Positions 17,274 through 26,118 of a DNA stretch of 64,000 bases are shown here, in pieces. Every line of letters begins with the position of its first letter. The stretch's first letter is position 1. The DNA comes from Epilithonimonas sp042695135 (GTDB lineage Bacteria; Bacteroidota; Bacteroidia; Flavobacteriales; Weeksellaceae): assembly GCF_042695135.1 (NCBI RefSeq), contig NZ_CP170547.1:1364001-1428000 (forward strand), written 5' to 3'. The notes beneath the pieces are model-generated. The model searched no databases, had not been told where the DNA came from, and saw only the letters and a list, made by a program, of their open reading frames with translations. A program made the position numbers and the translations under genes.

Positions 17274-17830
17274 TATTTTACTGCATTTTTTTGTTTCTCA
17301 GATTGTCTTTCTGTGATGTCAATCCTTGCATTAATTTTCTCGACCAGTTTATCTTTTCCGTAGATAAAAGAATTTCTGTTTTGTTCCACATCTACCAATC
17401 TGTCTGTTAAGTAGATAGCAGATTTAGGACAAGCTTCTTCACACATTCCGCAGAAGATGCATCTCAACATATTGATCTCATAGATCTCAGCATATTTTTC
17501 TTCTCTGTAAAGATGTTTTTCTTCCTTAGTTCTTTCTCCGGCTGTCATTGTGATAGCTTCTGCAGGGCACGCCACGGCACAAAGTCCACAAGCTGTACAT
17601 CTTTCTCTGCCTTCTTCGTCTCTCTTCAAAACGTGTTGACCTCTCCAGATTTCTGCTCTTGGTTTTTGAACCTCAGGATAAGAATATACTGCAGGCGCAC
17701 CTTTAATCACGGTTCTTACTGCGTGTTTGAAAGTGATTCCCATACCTTTGAAAATCGCAGGTAAGTAGATCTTTTCGCCTAAGGTCATTTCTTTATTCGA
17801 AACAACTTTTGATCTGTTAGTAAGTTTCAT
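17273..17830 (-). CDS. nuoI: NADH-quinone oxidoreductase subunit I, 2x[4Fe-4S]
   Basis: A 185-residue ferredoxin-type subunit carrying clusters N6a and N6b, which pass electrons toward NuoB. The two cluster motifs are CTACGLCAVACP and CIFCGMCEEACP. The N-terminal amphipathic stretch docks it on the membrane arm. A 75-base spacer containing short TAGATGTTAGA repeats separates it from nuoH. Confidence 0.97.
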   Translation of the reverse strand: MKLTNRSKVVSNKEMTLGEKIYLPAIFKGMGITFKHAVRTVIKGAPAVYSYPEVQKPRAEIWRGQHVLKRDEEGRERCTACGLCAVACPAEAITMTAGERTKEEKHLYREEKYAEIYEINMLRCIFCGMCEEACPKSAIYLTDRLVDVEQNRNSFIYGKDKLVEKINARIDITERQSEKQKNAVK

Positions 17831-17835
17831 TTAAT

Positions 17836-17873
17836 TATAGATGTTAGATGTTAGACATTAGATCTTAGACCGT
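17836..17873. repeat. Short degenerate repeats in the nuoH-nuoI spacer
   Basis: The spacer holds near-repeats of TTAGA units (TAGATGTTAGATGTTAGAC, then ATTAGATCTTAGAC). They include local inverted pairs such as TAGATC/GATCTTA. They look like one of several unrelated repeat-rich spacers within nuo. Confidence 0.45.
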
Positions 17874-17905
17874 TCTTGTCTTATATCTTTAATTATTATT
17901 CAATT

Positions 17906-18970
17906 TTAATTTCCAAATGCCAAAATCACAGCACCTGTTATCATTAGATTTACCAATGCCAATGGAATCAAAGTTTTCCATCCAAGATGCATCAATTGGT
18001 CATATCTGAATCTCGGAAGTGTCCATCTGATCCACATAAAGATCAGAATTCCGATGATTGTTTTTGTTAAGAATGCAACTATACTTAATACTCCTGCAAC
18101 ATTTTCTCCCCAGTTGTGAGTAACCCAGTCTATTCCCGGATAATTATAACCTCCGAAGAAAAGAACGACCATAAATGCATTAGAGATAAACATATTCACA
18201 TATTCCCCAAACATATATAATCCCAACTTCATTGATGAATATTCGGTGGAATAACCGGTTACCAATTCAGATTCACATTCTGGTAAATCGAAAGGGTGAC
18301 GGTTCGTTTCTGCCATTGCAGCAATGAAAAATATTAAAAAAGCTAAAGGCTGATATAGAATATTCCAATTGATCCCGGAAATTGCCGGAATGAATCCCCA
18401 GATTTTCCCGGAAGTCTGTGTTTCAGAAATTACTTTAAGGTCAAGACTTCCTGTCATCATAATGATGGAAAGAAGTGCCAATCCCATTGCTAATTCGTAA
18501 GAGATCATCTGAGAAGACGCTCTGATTGCACCAAGCAATGAATATTTGTTGTTAGAAGCCCAGCCTCCGATCATAATTCCGTAAACACCGATAGAAGCCA
18601 TTCCGATGATGAACAAAACGCCAACATCAATATTAGCAACCTGAAGATCGTAAGAAACACCTCCGAAATTCAATGTTTTACCCCAAGGGATTACAGCACC
18701 AGTAATTAATGAAATAAACATGACCAAAGATGGTCCTAATATAAATAGGAATTTCTCAGCGTGTTGTGGTGTAAAATCCTCTTTGAAGAAAAATTTGCCA
18801 CCATCTGCCAACGGCTGCAGCAATCCGAAGGGTCCAGCTCTGTTTGGTCCAATCCTGTCCTGCATAATAGACGCTACTTTTCTCTCTGCCCAAGTGGAGT
18901 AGGCGGCGATAGTAAGCGCTAAAAGGAATAGAGCAAGTACTAATATGATTTTAAAAGTCAGTAATTCCAT
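17906..18970 (-). CDS. nuoH: NADH-quinone oxidoreductase subunit H
   Basis: A 354-residue membrane subunit with eight or nine helices at the junction with the peripheral arm; it forms much of the quinone tunnel. Landmarks are QDRIGPNRAGPFGLLQPLAD, AMAETNRHPFDLPECESELV and RYDQLMHLGWK. The glutamates in these loops line the quinone cavity. It lies 40 bases after nuoG; the short spacer contains a perfect 14-bp palindrome. Confidence 0.97.
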   Translation of the reverse strand: MELLTFKIILVLALFLLALTIAAYSTWAERKVASIMQDRIGPNRAGPFGLLQPLADGGKFFFKEDFTPQHAEKFLFILGPSLVMFISLITGAVIPWGKTLNFGGVSYDLQVANIDVGVLFIIGMASIGVYGIMIGGWASNNKYSLLGAIRASSQMISYELAMGLALLSIIMMTGSLDLKVISETQTSGKIWGFIPAISGINWNILYQPLAFLIFFIAAMAETNRHPFDLPECESELVTGYSTEYSSMKLGLYMFGEYVNMFISNAFMVVLFFGGYNYPGIDWVTHNWGENVAGVLSIVAFLTKTIIGILIFMWIRWTLPRFRYDQLMHLGWKTLIPLALVNLMITGAVILAFGN

Positions 18971-18994
18971 ATCAATTTATTTGAGTTTTGATTC

Positions 18995-19008
18995 TTGAGA
19001 ATTCTCAA
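18995..19008. repeat. 14-bp perfect palindrome in the nuoG-nuoH spacer
   Basis: TTGAGAATTCTCAA is a perfect palindrome directly after the nuoG stop. It could be an operator, an RNA hairpin or chance. Confidence 0.4.
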
Positions 19009-19010
19009 TA

Positions 19011-20039
19011 TCAAATTGTCTCATTATCTAATTTTTCAATTTCTTTTTCGTCCGAAAAACCAATTTCTTTGGCTTCAAAGTTTTCTAATACATTGTAGCT
19101 ATCTGTTTTTTTCTCGTAATGGTTAAGAGAAATTACAGAATGTCTGTCGATATGTCTTGGTCCTTCGATGTTCCAAAGTGCTGTATCTTTTTTGTGGAAA
19201 CGACACTCGTCGCAAATCCAATCTTCAACTTCACCGTATTGGTCTTTTCTGGCAGTTACTCTTACCACTTCATCACCCTTCATCCAAACTACCGCTTTTC
19301 CGCTGCATTTCGTACAGGTACAAGTCGCATTATAAGGTTTTGTGAACCAAACTCTGCTGGTGAATCTTGCCGTTCTGTCTGTCAATGCTCCAACTGGACA
19401 AACGTCGATCACATTTCCGATGAAATCATTGTCCAACGCTTTATTCAACATTGTAGAGATCTCTGCGTGGTCACCTCTGTAAAGGATTCCGTGTTCTCTT
19501 TTATCTGTCAGTTGATTTGCAGCCAATACACATCTTGCGCAAAGGATGCAACGGTTCATATTCAATTTGATGTTTGGACCGATGTCATCTGCATCGTAAG
19601 TATTTCTTTCGAATTCAGTTCTGGTCTCAAGGTTTCCGTGCTCGTAACCAAGATCCTGTAGATGACATTCTCCCGCCTGATCACAAATTGGGCAATCCAA
19701 AGGATGATTCAGCAAAAGGAATTCGGTAACCGCTTTTCTGCCTTCCTGCGCTTTTTCTGAACTTAGGTTTTTAACTTCCATTCCGTCCATCACGCCAGTT
19801 CTGCAGCTTGCAACTAATTTAGGCATTGGTCTTGGATCTGCTTCGGAACCTTTGGAAACTTCTACCAGACACGTTCTGCATCTTCCTCCGCTGGTTTCCA
19901 GTTTGCTATAATAACACATAGCTGGCGGAACAGACTTCCCACCGATTTGTCTTGCAGCTTCCAAAATAGAAGTACCAGGCAAAACTTCAGTCGTTTGTCC
20001 GTCTATGGTAACTTTAAATTTTTTGACTTCTTCGCTCAT
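19011..20039 (-). CDS. nuoG: NADH-quinone oxidoreductase subunit G, short form
   Basis: A 342-residue iron-sulfur subunit of the NADH arm. It has the [2Fe-2S] ligands in GGRCRTCLVEV and ASCRTGV, the His/Cys site HPLDCPICDQAGECH, and the CILCARC...VCPVGAL [4Fe-4S] cluster. It also has a further Cys set, CTCTKC...CDECR, from the start of the molybdopterin-oxidoreductase domain. The remaining domain, about 500 residues in E. coli NuoG, is absent. This short form is usual in Flavobacteriia, so it is not a truncation specific to this strain. It follows an outer-membrane-type gene inserted after nuoF. Confidence 0.93.
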   Translation of the reverse strand: MSEEVKKFKVTIDGQTTEVLPGTSILEAARQIGGKSVPPAMCYYSKLETSGGRCRTCLVEVSKGSEADPRPMPKLVASCRTGVMDGMEVKNLSSEKAQEGRKAVTEFLLLNHPLDCPICDQAGECHLQDLGYEHGNLETRTEFERNTYDADDIGPNIKLNMNRCILCARCVLAANQLTDKREHGILYRGDHAEISTMLNKALDNDFIGNVIDVCPVGALTDRTARFTSRVWFTKPYNATCTCTKCSGKAVVWMKGDEVVRVTARKDQYGEVEDWICDECRFHKKDTALWNIEGPRHIDRHSVISLNHYEKKTDSYNVLENFEAKEIGFSDEKEIEKLDNETI

Positions 20040-20082
20040 ATCTTATGCTTTTGGCTATATGCGTCAGCAATAGTCTTAATTT

Positions 20083-20904
20083 TTATTTATTTTTCTTTGT
20101 ATTAAAGGTATATCCAATTCCAAAAACAAGCTCGGAAGCGTTGAAATCCTGAATGGCTTTATCTACTTTTACATTTTCCACTGTAGTTCTTACACTTGGC
20201 AGATTAATATATGCATATTTGAATTCTGCTTTTGCAACAAAATGATTCCATAAAAGCAGATTAACACTTGTTCTTGCATCCAACCCAAATCCTGCTAAAT
20301 GGAAATGATCGCTTTCTTCTTTTCCCATAAGCGTTGCATCCGTTTTAGGAACCAAAACTCCGGCTCCAAATCCTCCGCCCCAGAATATATCAAAATTCTT
20401 TTTGTTCAGTAACTGTTTATATTTCTGAATGCCGAAATTAAGATAATTCAATCCATTCGTATGCTCAAATTTTAAAAATTCACCGTTGGTAAGATCTACT
20501 TGTCCATTATTTACCATTGCAGCATACTGAGGATTATTAATATATCCACTAATAGAAGCAGTCTGATCCTGATCCATCACATATTTCATGTGATCTATTC
20601 CAAAACTTAGTCCCAGATTATCATTAATAAAATAAGTGACATTATAATTAACCTGTGGAATAGAGATTTTTGTAGGGTCAATATAATGATTAAACTCGCT
20701 TATTGGTGTTGGTCTGTCGTGAGCAGAAACATCATGCAATACGAAATTATAATCCTGCCCATAAAAATGAATGTCGGAGTTGGAATACCAAGCTCTGTTC
20801 CATCCCCAGAAAATCATTACAGATCCTTTTTTGAACGCCTCGCTCTGTGCTTTTGCACCTTCTAAACTTGTAATTGCTAATAATAGCAATAAAAACTTCT
20901 TCAT
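20083..20904 (-). CDS. Outer-membrane beta-barrel-like protein encoded inside the nuo operon
   Basis: A 273-residue exported protein (signal about 1-19, ending EGAKAQ). The rest alternates hydrophobic and polar residues with many aromatic residues, for example NYNVTYFINDNLGLSFGID and the last strand ELVFGIGYTFN, as in small outer-membrane barrels. The HDVSAHDRPTPISEFNHYI segment could be an external loop. It starts 15 bases after nuoF and ends 43 bases before nuoG on the same strand, so it must be cotranscribed with complex I. No complex I subunit resembles it, and I do not know its function. It is either a passenger gene or a conserved neighbour in this group. Confidence 0.7.
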   Translation of the reverse strand: MKKFLLLLLAITSLEGAKAQSEAFKKGSVMIFWGWNRAWYSNSDIHFYGQDYNFVLHDVSAHDRPTPISEFNHYIDPTKISIPQVNYNVTYFINDNLGLSFGIDHMKYVMDQDQTASISGYINNPQYAAMVNNGQVDLTNGEFLKFEHTNGLNYLNFGIQKYKQLLNKKNFDIFWGGGFGAGVLVPKTDATLMGKEESDHFHLAGFGLDARTSVNLLLWNHFVAKAEFKYAYINLPSVRTTVENVKVDKAIQDFNASELVFGIGYTFNTKKNK

Positions 20905-20919
20905 TATAATATACTCTAC

Positions 20920-22272
20920 TTATTTGGCAACTGCCGGGATTGGATCAGCATAATTTGCTAAGCCATAATTTTGAGTCTGGCTTAGCTCTGGATTATTGAC
21001 GTGCCATTCAAACTCATCTCTAAAGTGTCTGATAGCAGCAGCAACCGGCCAGGCAGCAGCATCTCCCAAAGGACAAATGGTATTCCCTTCGATTTTTCTC
21101 TGGATATCCCAAAGCAAATCGATATCTGCCATTTTTCCTTCTCCTTTTTCTATTTTTTTCAATATTTTGTACATCCAACCCGTTCCTTCACGGCAAGGTG
21201 TACATTGTCCACAACTCTCGTGGTTGTAGAATCTTGCTAAAGTCATCGTATGATTTACGACACACTGGTCTTCGTCCAAAACAATAAATCCACCTGATCC
21301 CATCATCGTTCCGGTAGCAAAACCACCGTCAGCAAGGGATTCGTAATTCATATATCTTGGTTCACCATTGATGGTTTTCAGTAATAAATTTGCAGGGACG
21401 ATTGGAACAGAACTTCCACCAGGAATACAGGCTTTCAGTTTTTTACCATTCGGTATTCCGCCACAATATTCATCGGAATAAATGAATTCTTCAACGGTGA
21501 TGGTCATGTCAATTTCATAAACGCCAGGTTTGTTAATGTTTCCACAAGCCGAAATTAATTTAGTTCCTGTTGACCTTCCAACACCGATTTTTGCATATTC
21601 AGAGCCAGTAATATCAATGATTGGAACAACTGCAGCGATGGTTTCAACGTTATTTACTACCGTTGGTCTTTCCCAAAGTCCTTTAATAGCAGGGAAAGGT
21701 GGTTTCAATCTTGGGTTTCCTCTCTTACCCTCAAGAGATTCCAATAAAGCTGTTTCTTCACCACAAATGTAAGCTCCGGCACCTCTCTGAACATAGATTT
21801 CGCAATCGAAACCAGTTCCTAAGATATTTTTTCCAAGAAATCCAGCAGCCTTAGCTTCCTCAATTGCTTCTTCTAAAATATCCGGAATCCAGGAATATTC
21901 TCCTCTGATGTAGATATACGAAACATTGGAACCTAAAGTGTAAGAAGAAATCAACATTCCTTCGATTAATAAATGAGGAAGAAACTCCATCAAATATCTG
22001 TCTTTGAAAGTTCCTGGTTCAGACTCATCGGCATTTACGACCAAATGTCTTGGAACGCCTTCCGGTTTTGCAAGGAAACTCCACTTCATTCCGGTAGGAA
22101 AACCAGCACCACCACGACCACGGAGTCCGGAAGTTTTTACTTCTTCAAGAACTTGATCGGTAGTCATTTTCAGAGCTTTTTCCGCAGCTTCGTAACCACC
22201 ATTTTTTCGGTAAGTTTCGAAGTAACGGATTCCCTCAATATGTGCGTTTTTAAGTAAAAGTTTTTTACTCAT
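20920..22272 (-). CDS. nuoF: NADH-quinone oxidoreductase subunit F (NADH-binding)
   Basis: A 450-residue flavoprotein subunit that oxidises NADH and holds FMN and cluster N3. The NADH/FMN-binding region is GLRGRGGAGFPTGMKWSF followed by VNADESEPGTFKDR, and the glycine-rich GAGAYICGEETALLES. The [4Fe-4S] ligands are in ESCGQCTPCREGTGW and NTICPLGD. It is followed by the unusual barrel gene rather than directly by nuoG. Confidence 0.97.
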   Translation of the reverse strand: MSKKLLLKNAHIEGIRYFETYRKNGGYEAAEKALKMTTDQVLEEVKTSGLRGRGGAGFPTGMKWSFLAKPEGVPRHLVVNADESEPGTFKDRYLMEFLPHLLIEGMLISSYTLGSNVSYIYIRGEYSWIPDILEEAIEEAKAAGFLGKNILGTGFDCEIYVQRGAGAYICGEETALLESLEGKRGNPRLKPPFPAIKGLWERPTVVNNVETIAAVVPIIDITGSEYAKIGVGRSTGTKLISACGNINKPGVYEIDMTITVEEFIYSDEYCGGIPNGKKLKACIPGGSSVPIVPANLLLKTINGEPRYMNYESLADGGFATGTMMGSGGFIVLDEDQCVVNHTMTLARFYNHESCGQCTPCREGTGWMYKILKKIEKGEGKMADIDLLWDIQRKIEGNTICPLGDAAAWPVAAAIRHFRDEFEWHVNNPELSQTQNYGLANYADPIPAVAK

Positions 22273-22337
22273 TTTATTTATAAGCTTATAGCAATTGGCT
22301 TTTGGCTTTTTGCTTAATTATTTATCTAAATTAATTC

Positions 22338-22847
22338 TTAACCTAAATCGATGGCGCCTTGTCTGCAAAGGTCAATGATTTCGTCAACTTTTTCGATGGT
22401 CAAATGTTCGTGGTAGAATTTACCCAACTGCATCATCGGTGCATATCCGCAAGCGCCAAGACATTCTCCCGGTTTTAAAGTGAAAAGTCCGTCTGCTGTG
22501 GTTTCGCCGTCTTTAATATTTAATTTGGTTCTGATGTGGTCGAGAATATTATCACTTCCGTTCAGCATGCAAGGCCCGGTTCTGCAAACTTCCAAAACAT
22601 ATTTCCCCACCGGCTTCATATTGAACATCGTATAGAAAGTCGCAACTTCATATACTTCGATTGGTGTAATGCTCAATAATTCTGCAACATAATCCATCAC
22701 TGGAACAGCCAGCCAACCATCAAATTCTTTCTGTGCAATGTGCAAGACAGGAATCAGCGCAGATTTTTGTCTGCCTTCCGGATATCTTGCGATAATTTTA
22801 TGAACCTGCGCTAAGCTTTCAGGTTTAAAAGCAATTGTTTCGCTCAT
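22338..22847 (-). CDS. nuoE: NADH-quinone oxidoreductase subunit E, [2Fe-2S]
   Basis: A 169-residue thioredoxin-like ferredoxin subunit with the [2Fe-2S] ligands in CRTGPCMLNG and CLGACGYAP (cluster N1a). The ATG at 22847 (MSETIAFKPES) is preferred to one eight codons upstream, which would run into the repeat-rich spacer. It works with NuoF in NADH oxidation. Confidence 0.96.
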   Translation of the reverse strand: MSETIAFKPESLAQVHKIIARYPEGRQKSALIPVLHIAQKEFDGWLAVPVMDYVAELLSITPIEVYEVATFYTMFNMKPVGKYVLEVCRTGPCMLNGSDNILDHIRTKLNIKDGETTADGLFTLKPGECLGACGYAPMMQLGKFYHEHLTIEKVDEIIDLCRQGAIDLG

Positions 22848-22861
22848 CTTATTTTGTTGTA

Positions 22862-22935
22862 AAATGTACAATGTACAATGTACAGTGTACTTCTATTTTT
22901 AATCTTTATACATTTTACTTTGTACGTTGTACAAA
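22862..22935. repeat. Imperfect long hairpin of TGTACA units in the nuoD-nuoE spacer
   Basis: The left arm is three TGTACAA-type units (ATGTACAATGTACAATGTAC, then AGTGTAC). The right arm, TATACATTTTACTTTGTACG plus TTGTACA, is largely complementary. Together they nearly fill the spacer and would fold into an mRNA hairpin with arms of about 25 bases. Confidence 0.6.
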
Positions 22936-22936
22936 A

Positions 22937-24160
22937 TTATGCGTCTAATTCTCCCGCAATAATGTTCATACTACACATTGTTACGATTGCGTCAGATATT
23001 ACTGCGCCGGTAATCATTTCCGGATAAGCCTGGTAATAAATGAAACAAGGTCTTCTGAAGTGCAACCTGTAAGGCGTTCTTCCGCCGTCGCTCACGAGAT
23101 AGAATCCTAATTCTCCATTTCCACCTTCTACAGCGTGGTAAACTTCGCCTTTAGGAACATCTGTTTCTCCCATTACGATTTTGAAATGGTAAATCAAGGC
23201 TTCCATTTTGTTGTAAACATCTGCCTTTTCAGGAAGATAAAAATCCGGAACATCCGCGTGGAATGGTCCTTCTGGAAGATTGTCGTAAGCTTGGTTGATG
23301 ATTTTCAAAGATTCCCAAATCTCCTGCTGACGAACCATAAAACGGTCGTAAGTATCGCCCGCAGTTCCAACCGGAATAATGAAATCGAAATCTTCATAAG
23401 AAGAATACGGCTGTGCAACTCTCACGTCATAATCAACGCCTGTTGCACGAAGGTTTGGACCTGTGAAACCGTAACTCAAAGCTCTTTCTGCCGAAATTGC
23501 GCCAGCTCCGATGGTTCTGTCCATAAAGATTCTGTTTCTTTCTAACAATTGACCGAATTCTGCAAATCTTGCAGGAAAAGTTTTCAGGAAGTCTTTTAAT
23601 AACTCGTGGAACTTTGGCGTGAAGTCTCTTTCGAAACCGCCGATTCTTCCCATATTAGTCGTCATCCTTGCACCGCAAATCTGCTCGTACATATCGTAAA
23701 TACGCTCTCTTTCGATGAACATATAAGTCAATCCTGTAATGGCGCCGGCATCCATTCCTGTAACACCGTTGCAAATCAAGTGGTCACCAATTCTTGCCAA
23801 TTCCATTAAAATCACACGCATATAATCTACACGTTTTGGAACTTTGATGCCAAGTAATTTCTCAACTGTCATATGCCAGCCCAAATTATTGATGGGGGCA
23901 GAGCAGTAGTTCATTCTATCGGTAAGCGTGGTGATTTGTGCAAAGTTTCTTCTCTCAGAGATTTTTTCGAATGCTCTGTGAATATAACCTACAGTTTGCT
24001 CAGCGTGAAGAATCCTTTCGCCGTCCATCGTAAGAACGTTCTGGAAAATCCCGTGAGTTGCAGGGTGCGTAGGTCCAAGATTCAGGGTGTATAGTTGCCC
24101 GTCGATTTGTTCCTTGCTGTCGTATTGGTTAAGTATATTAGATAATGAGTTATCTTTCAT
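22937..24160 (-). CDS. nuoD: NADH-quinone oxidoreductase subunit D
   Basis: A 407-residue subunit that forms the quinone site with NuoB. The motifs GPTHPATHGIFQ, GYIHRAFEK, GMDAGAITGLTYMFIERE and the C-terminal MCSMNIIAGELDA are diagnostic. The histidine of the HPATHG loop and a tyrosine bind quinone. NuoC and NuoD are separate here, not fused as in E. coli. Hairpin-rich spacers flank the gene on both sides. Confidence 0.97.
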   Translation of the reverse strand: MKDNSLSNILNQYDSKEQIDGQLYTLNLGPTHPATHGIFQNVLTMDGERILHAEQTVGYIHRAFEKISERRNFAQITTLTDRMNYCSAPINNLGWHMTVEKLLGIKVPKRVDYMRVILMELARIGDHLICNGVTGMDAGAITGLTYMFIERERIYDMYEQICGARMTTNMGRIGGFERDFTPKFHELLKDFLKTFPARFAEFGQLLERNRIFMDRTIGAGAISAERALSYGFTGPNLRATGVDYDVRVAQPYSSYEDFDFIIPVGTAGDTYDRFMVRQQEIWESLKIINQAYDNLPEGPFHADVPDFYLPEKADVYNKMEALIYHFKIVMGETDVPKGEVYHAVEGGNGELGFYLVSDGGRTPYRLHFRRPCFIYYQAYPEMITGAVISDAIVTMCSMNIIAGELDA

Positions 24161-24165
24161 ATTCT

Positions 24166-24235
24166 TTATAATTGATAATTGATAGGTGATAATCGATAAT
24201 CATTTATCTATTATCATTTATCATTTATATTAATT
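24166..24235. repeat. Imperfect long hairpin of GATAAT/TTATC units in the nuoC-nuoD spacer
   Basis: The left arm TATAATTGATAATTGATAGG with TGATAATCGATAATC pairs with the right arm of TTATC-type units (TTATCTATTATCATTTATC and ATTTATATTA). Arms are about 30 bases. The unit sequence differs from that in the nuoD-nuoE spacer, but the layout is the same. Confidence 0.6.
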
Positions 24236-24730
24236 TTATCTTCCGAACATACTATCGTTCTTATCTGTTCTGGTTCCATCTTCCAGTCGGTATTCTTTCA
24301 ACATTGGATGGTAACCCAAATCTTCCATATTAAGAATCGGTCTCAAATCGGGGTGGCCTTTGAATTTGATCCCATAGAAATCAAAAGTTTCTCTTTCCAT
24401 CCAGTTTGCACCTGCATACAATTCAGTCAAAGAATCAACTTCTATATTTTCTCTTGTCATAAAAACTTTGAGACGAATTCTGAAATTGGTCATCATATTA
24501 TGCAAATGATAAATAACACCAATTTCTTTCTCAGGCGTTTCAGGATAATGAATCCCGCAAACATCTGTCAAAAAATTGATTTCTAAACTTGAATCTTTCA
24601 AATAATGAATGACCTTCTTAATGTCGTCTTTTTTGATTTCAACTGTCAGCATTCCGTAAGGTTCTGAACTTGAAACAACAGATTCAGGAAATTCTCTCGT
24701 GATAGCTTCTAATACAAATTCGTTTGTCAT
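24236..24730 (-). CDS. nuoC: NADH-quinone oxidoreductase subunit C
   Basis: A 164-residue subunit of the connecting module. ANWMERETFDFYGIKFKGHP followed by LRPILN is the conserved NuoC signature (ERE.xD..G..F.GHPDLRRIL). Its C-terminus contacts NuoD. It starts 5 bases after nuoB. Confidence 0.96.
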   Translation of the reverse strand: MTNEFVLEAITREFPESVVSSSEPYGMLTVEIKKDDIKKVIHYLKDSSLEINFLTDVCGIHYPETPEKEIGVIYHLHNMMTNFRIRLKVFMTRENIEVDSLTELYAGANWMERETFDFYGIKFKGHPDLRPILNMEDLGYHPMLKEYRLEDGTRTDKNDSMFGR

Positions 24731-24735
24731 CTTCC

Positions 24736-25296
24736 TTAGTTACTAATATTGTAAGAATCCAATAAATGCTGATATTCCGGCATATCTCTTCTTCTGATGC
24801 TTTCGCTTTCTGCCAATGCCTGCACCTGCATTACGCCTTCGATGATTTGTTCTGGTCTTGGCGGACATCCTGGAACATAGACGTCAACAGGAATGATTTT
24901 GTCAATCCCTTGTAAAACTGAATAAGTATCAAAAATACCACCGCTGGAAGCACAAGCGCCAACAGCAACTACCCATTTTGGCTCAGCCATTTGGGTATAA
25001 ACTTCTTTCAAAACGGGACCTAATTTTTTAGAAATAGTTCCGCAAACCATCAACATATCTGCCTGTCTTGGAGAGAAAGAGTTTCTTTCCATTCCAAATC
25101 TTGAAGCATCGTAAGTTGGATTCAATGTCGCCATAAATTCGATCCCACAGCAAGATGTTGCAAAAGGTAAAGGCCAAAGTGAGAACTTTCTTGCCATCCC
25201 GATCACACTGCTCAATTGTGTTGCGAAAAATCCTTCTCCTTCAAATCCTGGAGGAGCGGGCGCATCTGTTATAATTACTGGTTTATTATCTGACAT
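24736..25296 (-). CDS. nuoB: NADH-quinone oxidoreductase subunit B, [4Fe-4S] N2
   Basis: A 186-residue subunit holding the terminal cluster N2, which reduces quinone. Ligands are the tandem cysteines in FATSCCGIEFMA, the cysteine in VAVGACASSGGIFDTY and that in YVPGCPPRPE. All four expected cysteines are present. Confidence 0.97.
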   Translation of the reverse strand: MSDNKPVIITDAPAPPGFEGEGFFATQLSSVIGMARKFSLWPLPFATSCCGIEFMATLNPTYDASRFGMERNSFSPRQADMLMVCGTISKKLGPVLKEVYTQMAEPKWVVAVGACASSGGIFDTYSVLQGIDKIIPVDVYVPGCPPRPEQIIEGVMQVQALAESESIRRRDMPEYQHLLDSYNISN

Positions 25297-25301
25297 TTTT
25301 T

Positions 25302-25353
25302 CTAGATTTTAAATTTTAGACTTTAATTGATTCAATTTTAAATCCAAAACGTA
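25302..25353. repeat. A/T-rich imperfect inverted repeat in the nuoA-nuoB spacer
   Basis: TAGATTTTAAATTTTAGACT and the later CAATTTTAAATCC can pair imperfectly (GATTTTAAATT against AATTTTAAATC). It resembles the other self-complementary nuo spacers but is weaker. Confidence 0.4.
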
Positions 25354-25364
25354 ATTAAATTAAT

Positions 25365-25736
25365 TTATTTGTCCCAATCCAAAGCGCCTCTTTTCCAAAC
25401 GTAGAAAAAAGCGACAAAGAAAATAGCAACAAACGTAAGTACGGCAACAAAGCCTTCCATTCCAAATTCTCTAAAGTTAACCGCGTAAGGGTAGAAGAAT
25501 ACAATCTCGATATCGAACAATACGAACAAAACTGCAGTCAGGAAATATTTGATGGAGAATGGTGTTCTAGCGTTACCTTCACTCGGAATACCACATTCCC
25601 AGGCTTGGTTTTTTACAGAATTCCCTTTCTTCTGCTGAGGACCCAAGAAATGAGCACCTAACAAAGAAATAGCTACGAATCCAAGACCGACTGCGGCCTG
25701 AATTAGTATTGGAATATAATTTTCGGGTAAATTCAT
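25365..25736 (-). CDS. nuoA: NADH-quinone oxidoreductase subunit A
   Basis: A 123-residue membrane subunit with three helices. The loop between helices 1 and 2 holds WECGIPSEGNARTPFSIKYF, with the conserved cysteine near the quinone site. DIEIVFFYPYAVNF is the second signature. It is the first gene of the operon; a candidate promoter lies at 25756-25763. Confidence 0.96.
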   Translation of the reverse strand: MNLPENYIPILIQAAVGLGFVAISLLGAHFLGPQQKKGNSVKNQAWECGIPSEGNARTPFSIKYFLTAVLFVLFDIEIVFFYPYAVNFREFGMEGFVAVLTFVAIFFVAFFYVWKRGALDWDK

Positions 25737-25755
25737 AAGGTCAAATTTAACTATG

Positions 25756-25763
25756 CAAAAATA
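25756..25763 (-). promoter_or_regulatory. Candidate -7 promoter element of the nuo operon
   Basis: TATTTTTG on the minus strand matches TAnnTTTG and lies about 20 bases upstream of the nuoA start. A -33 element is not obvious. Confidence 0.5.
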
Positions 25764-25855
25764 CTAAATAAAGATTTAATATAGTAAATTATCAGCCTTA
25801 TGTAAACAAGAGAAAAGTCTGTTTTAGTAAATTTAGAATAGTTATAAATAAGAGT

Positions 25856-26041
25856 CTATTTGCCTTTTTTGCCCATATTCCTCAGAACAAGATAGGCGAT
25901 GTAAGCAATGTAGAGAAACAACACGCTGGCAAACAGAATGTTGATGACCGCATCCAATCTGTCATCCTTGATAGGTTTATAAAAATTATAAGCTACAAAC
26001 AGGATGATCAGACCAACGTAAATGTATAGTTGCTTTTTCAC
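25856..26041 (-). CDS. Small two-helix membrane protein of unknown function
   Basis: A 61-residue protein with two hydrophobic stretches, about residues 5-20 (LYIYVGLIILFVAYNF) and 31-52 (AVINILFASVLFLYIAYIAY), separated by charged KPIKDDRLD. It ends in a basic tail, NMGKKGK. It sits 120 bases upstream of nuoA on the same strand and could share the transcript. I recognise no family. Start MKKQLYIYVG is clear. Confidence 0.55.
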   Translation of the reverse strand: MKKQLYIYVGLIILFVAYNFYKPIKDDRLDAVINILFASVLFLYIAYIAYLVLRNMGKKGK

Positions 26042-26118
26042 TAGGAATTGATTTTTAAAAGATTAATACGCTTATTCAAATTTATATTTTGCTAAACGAT
26101 CGTTTAAATTAAATATAA

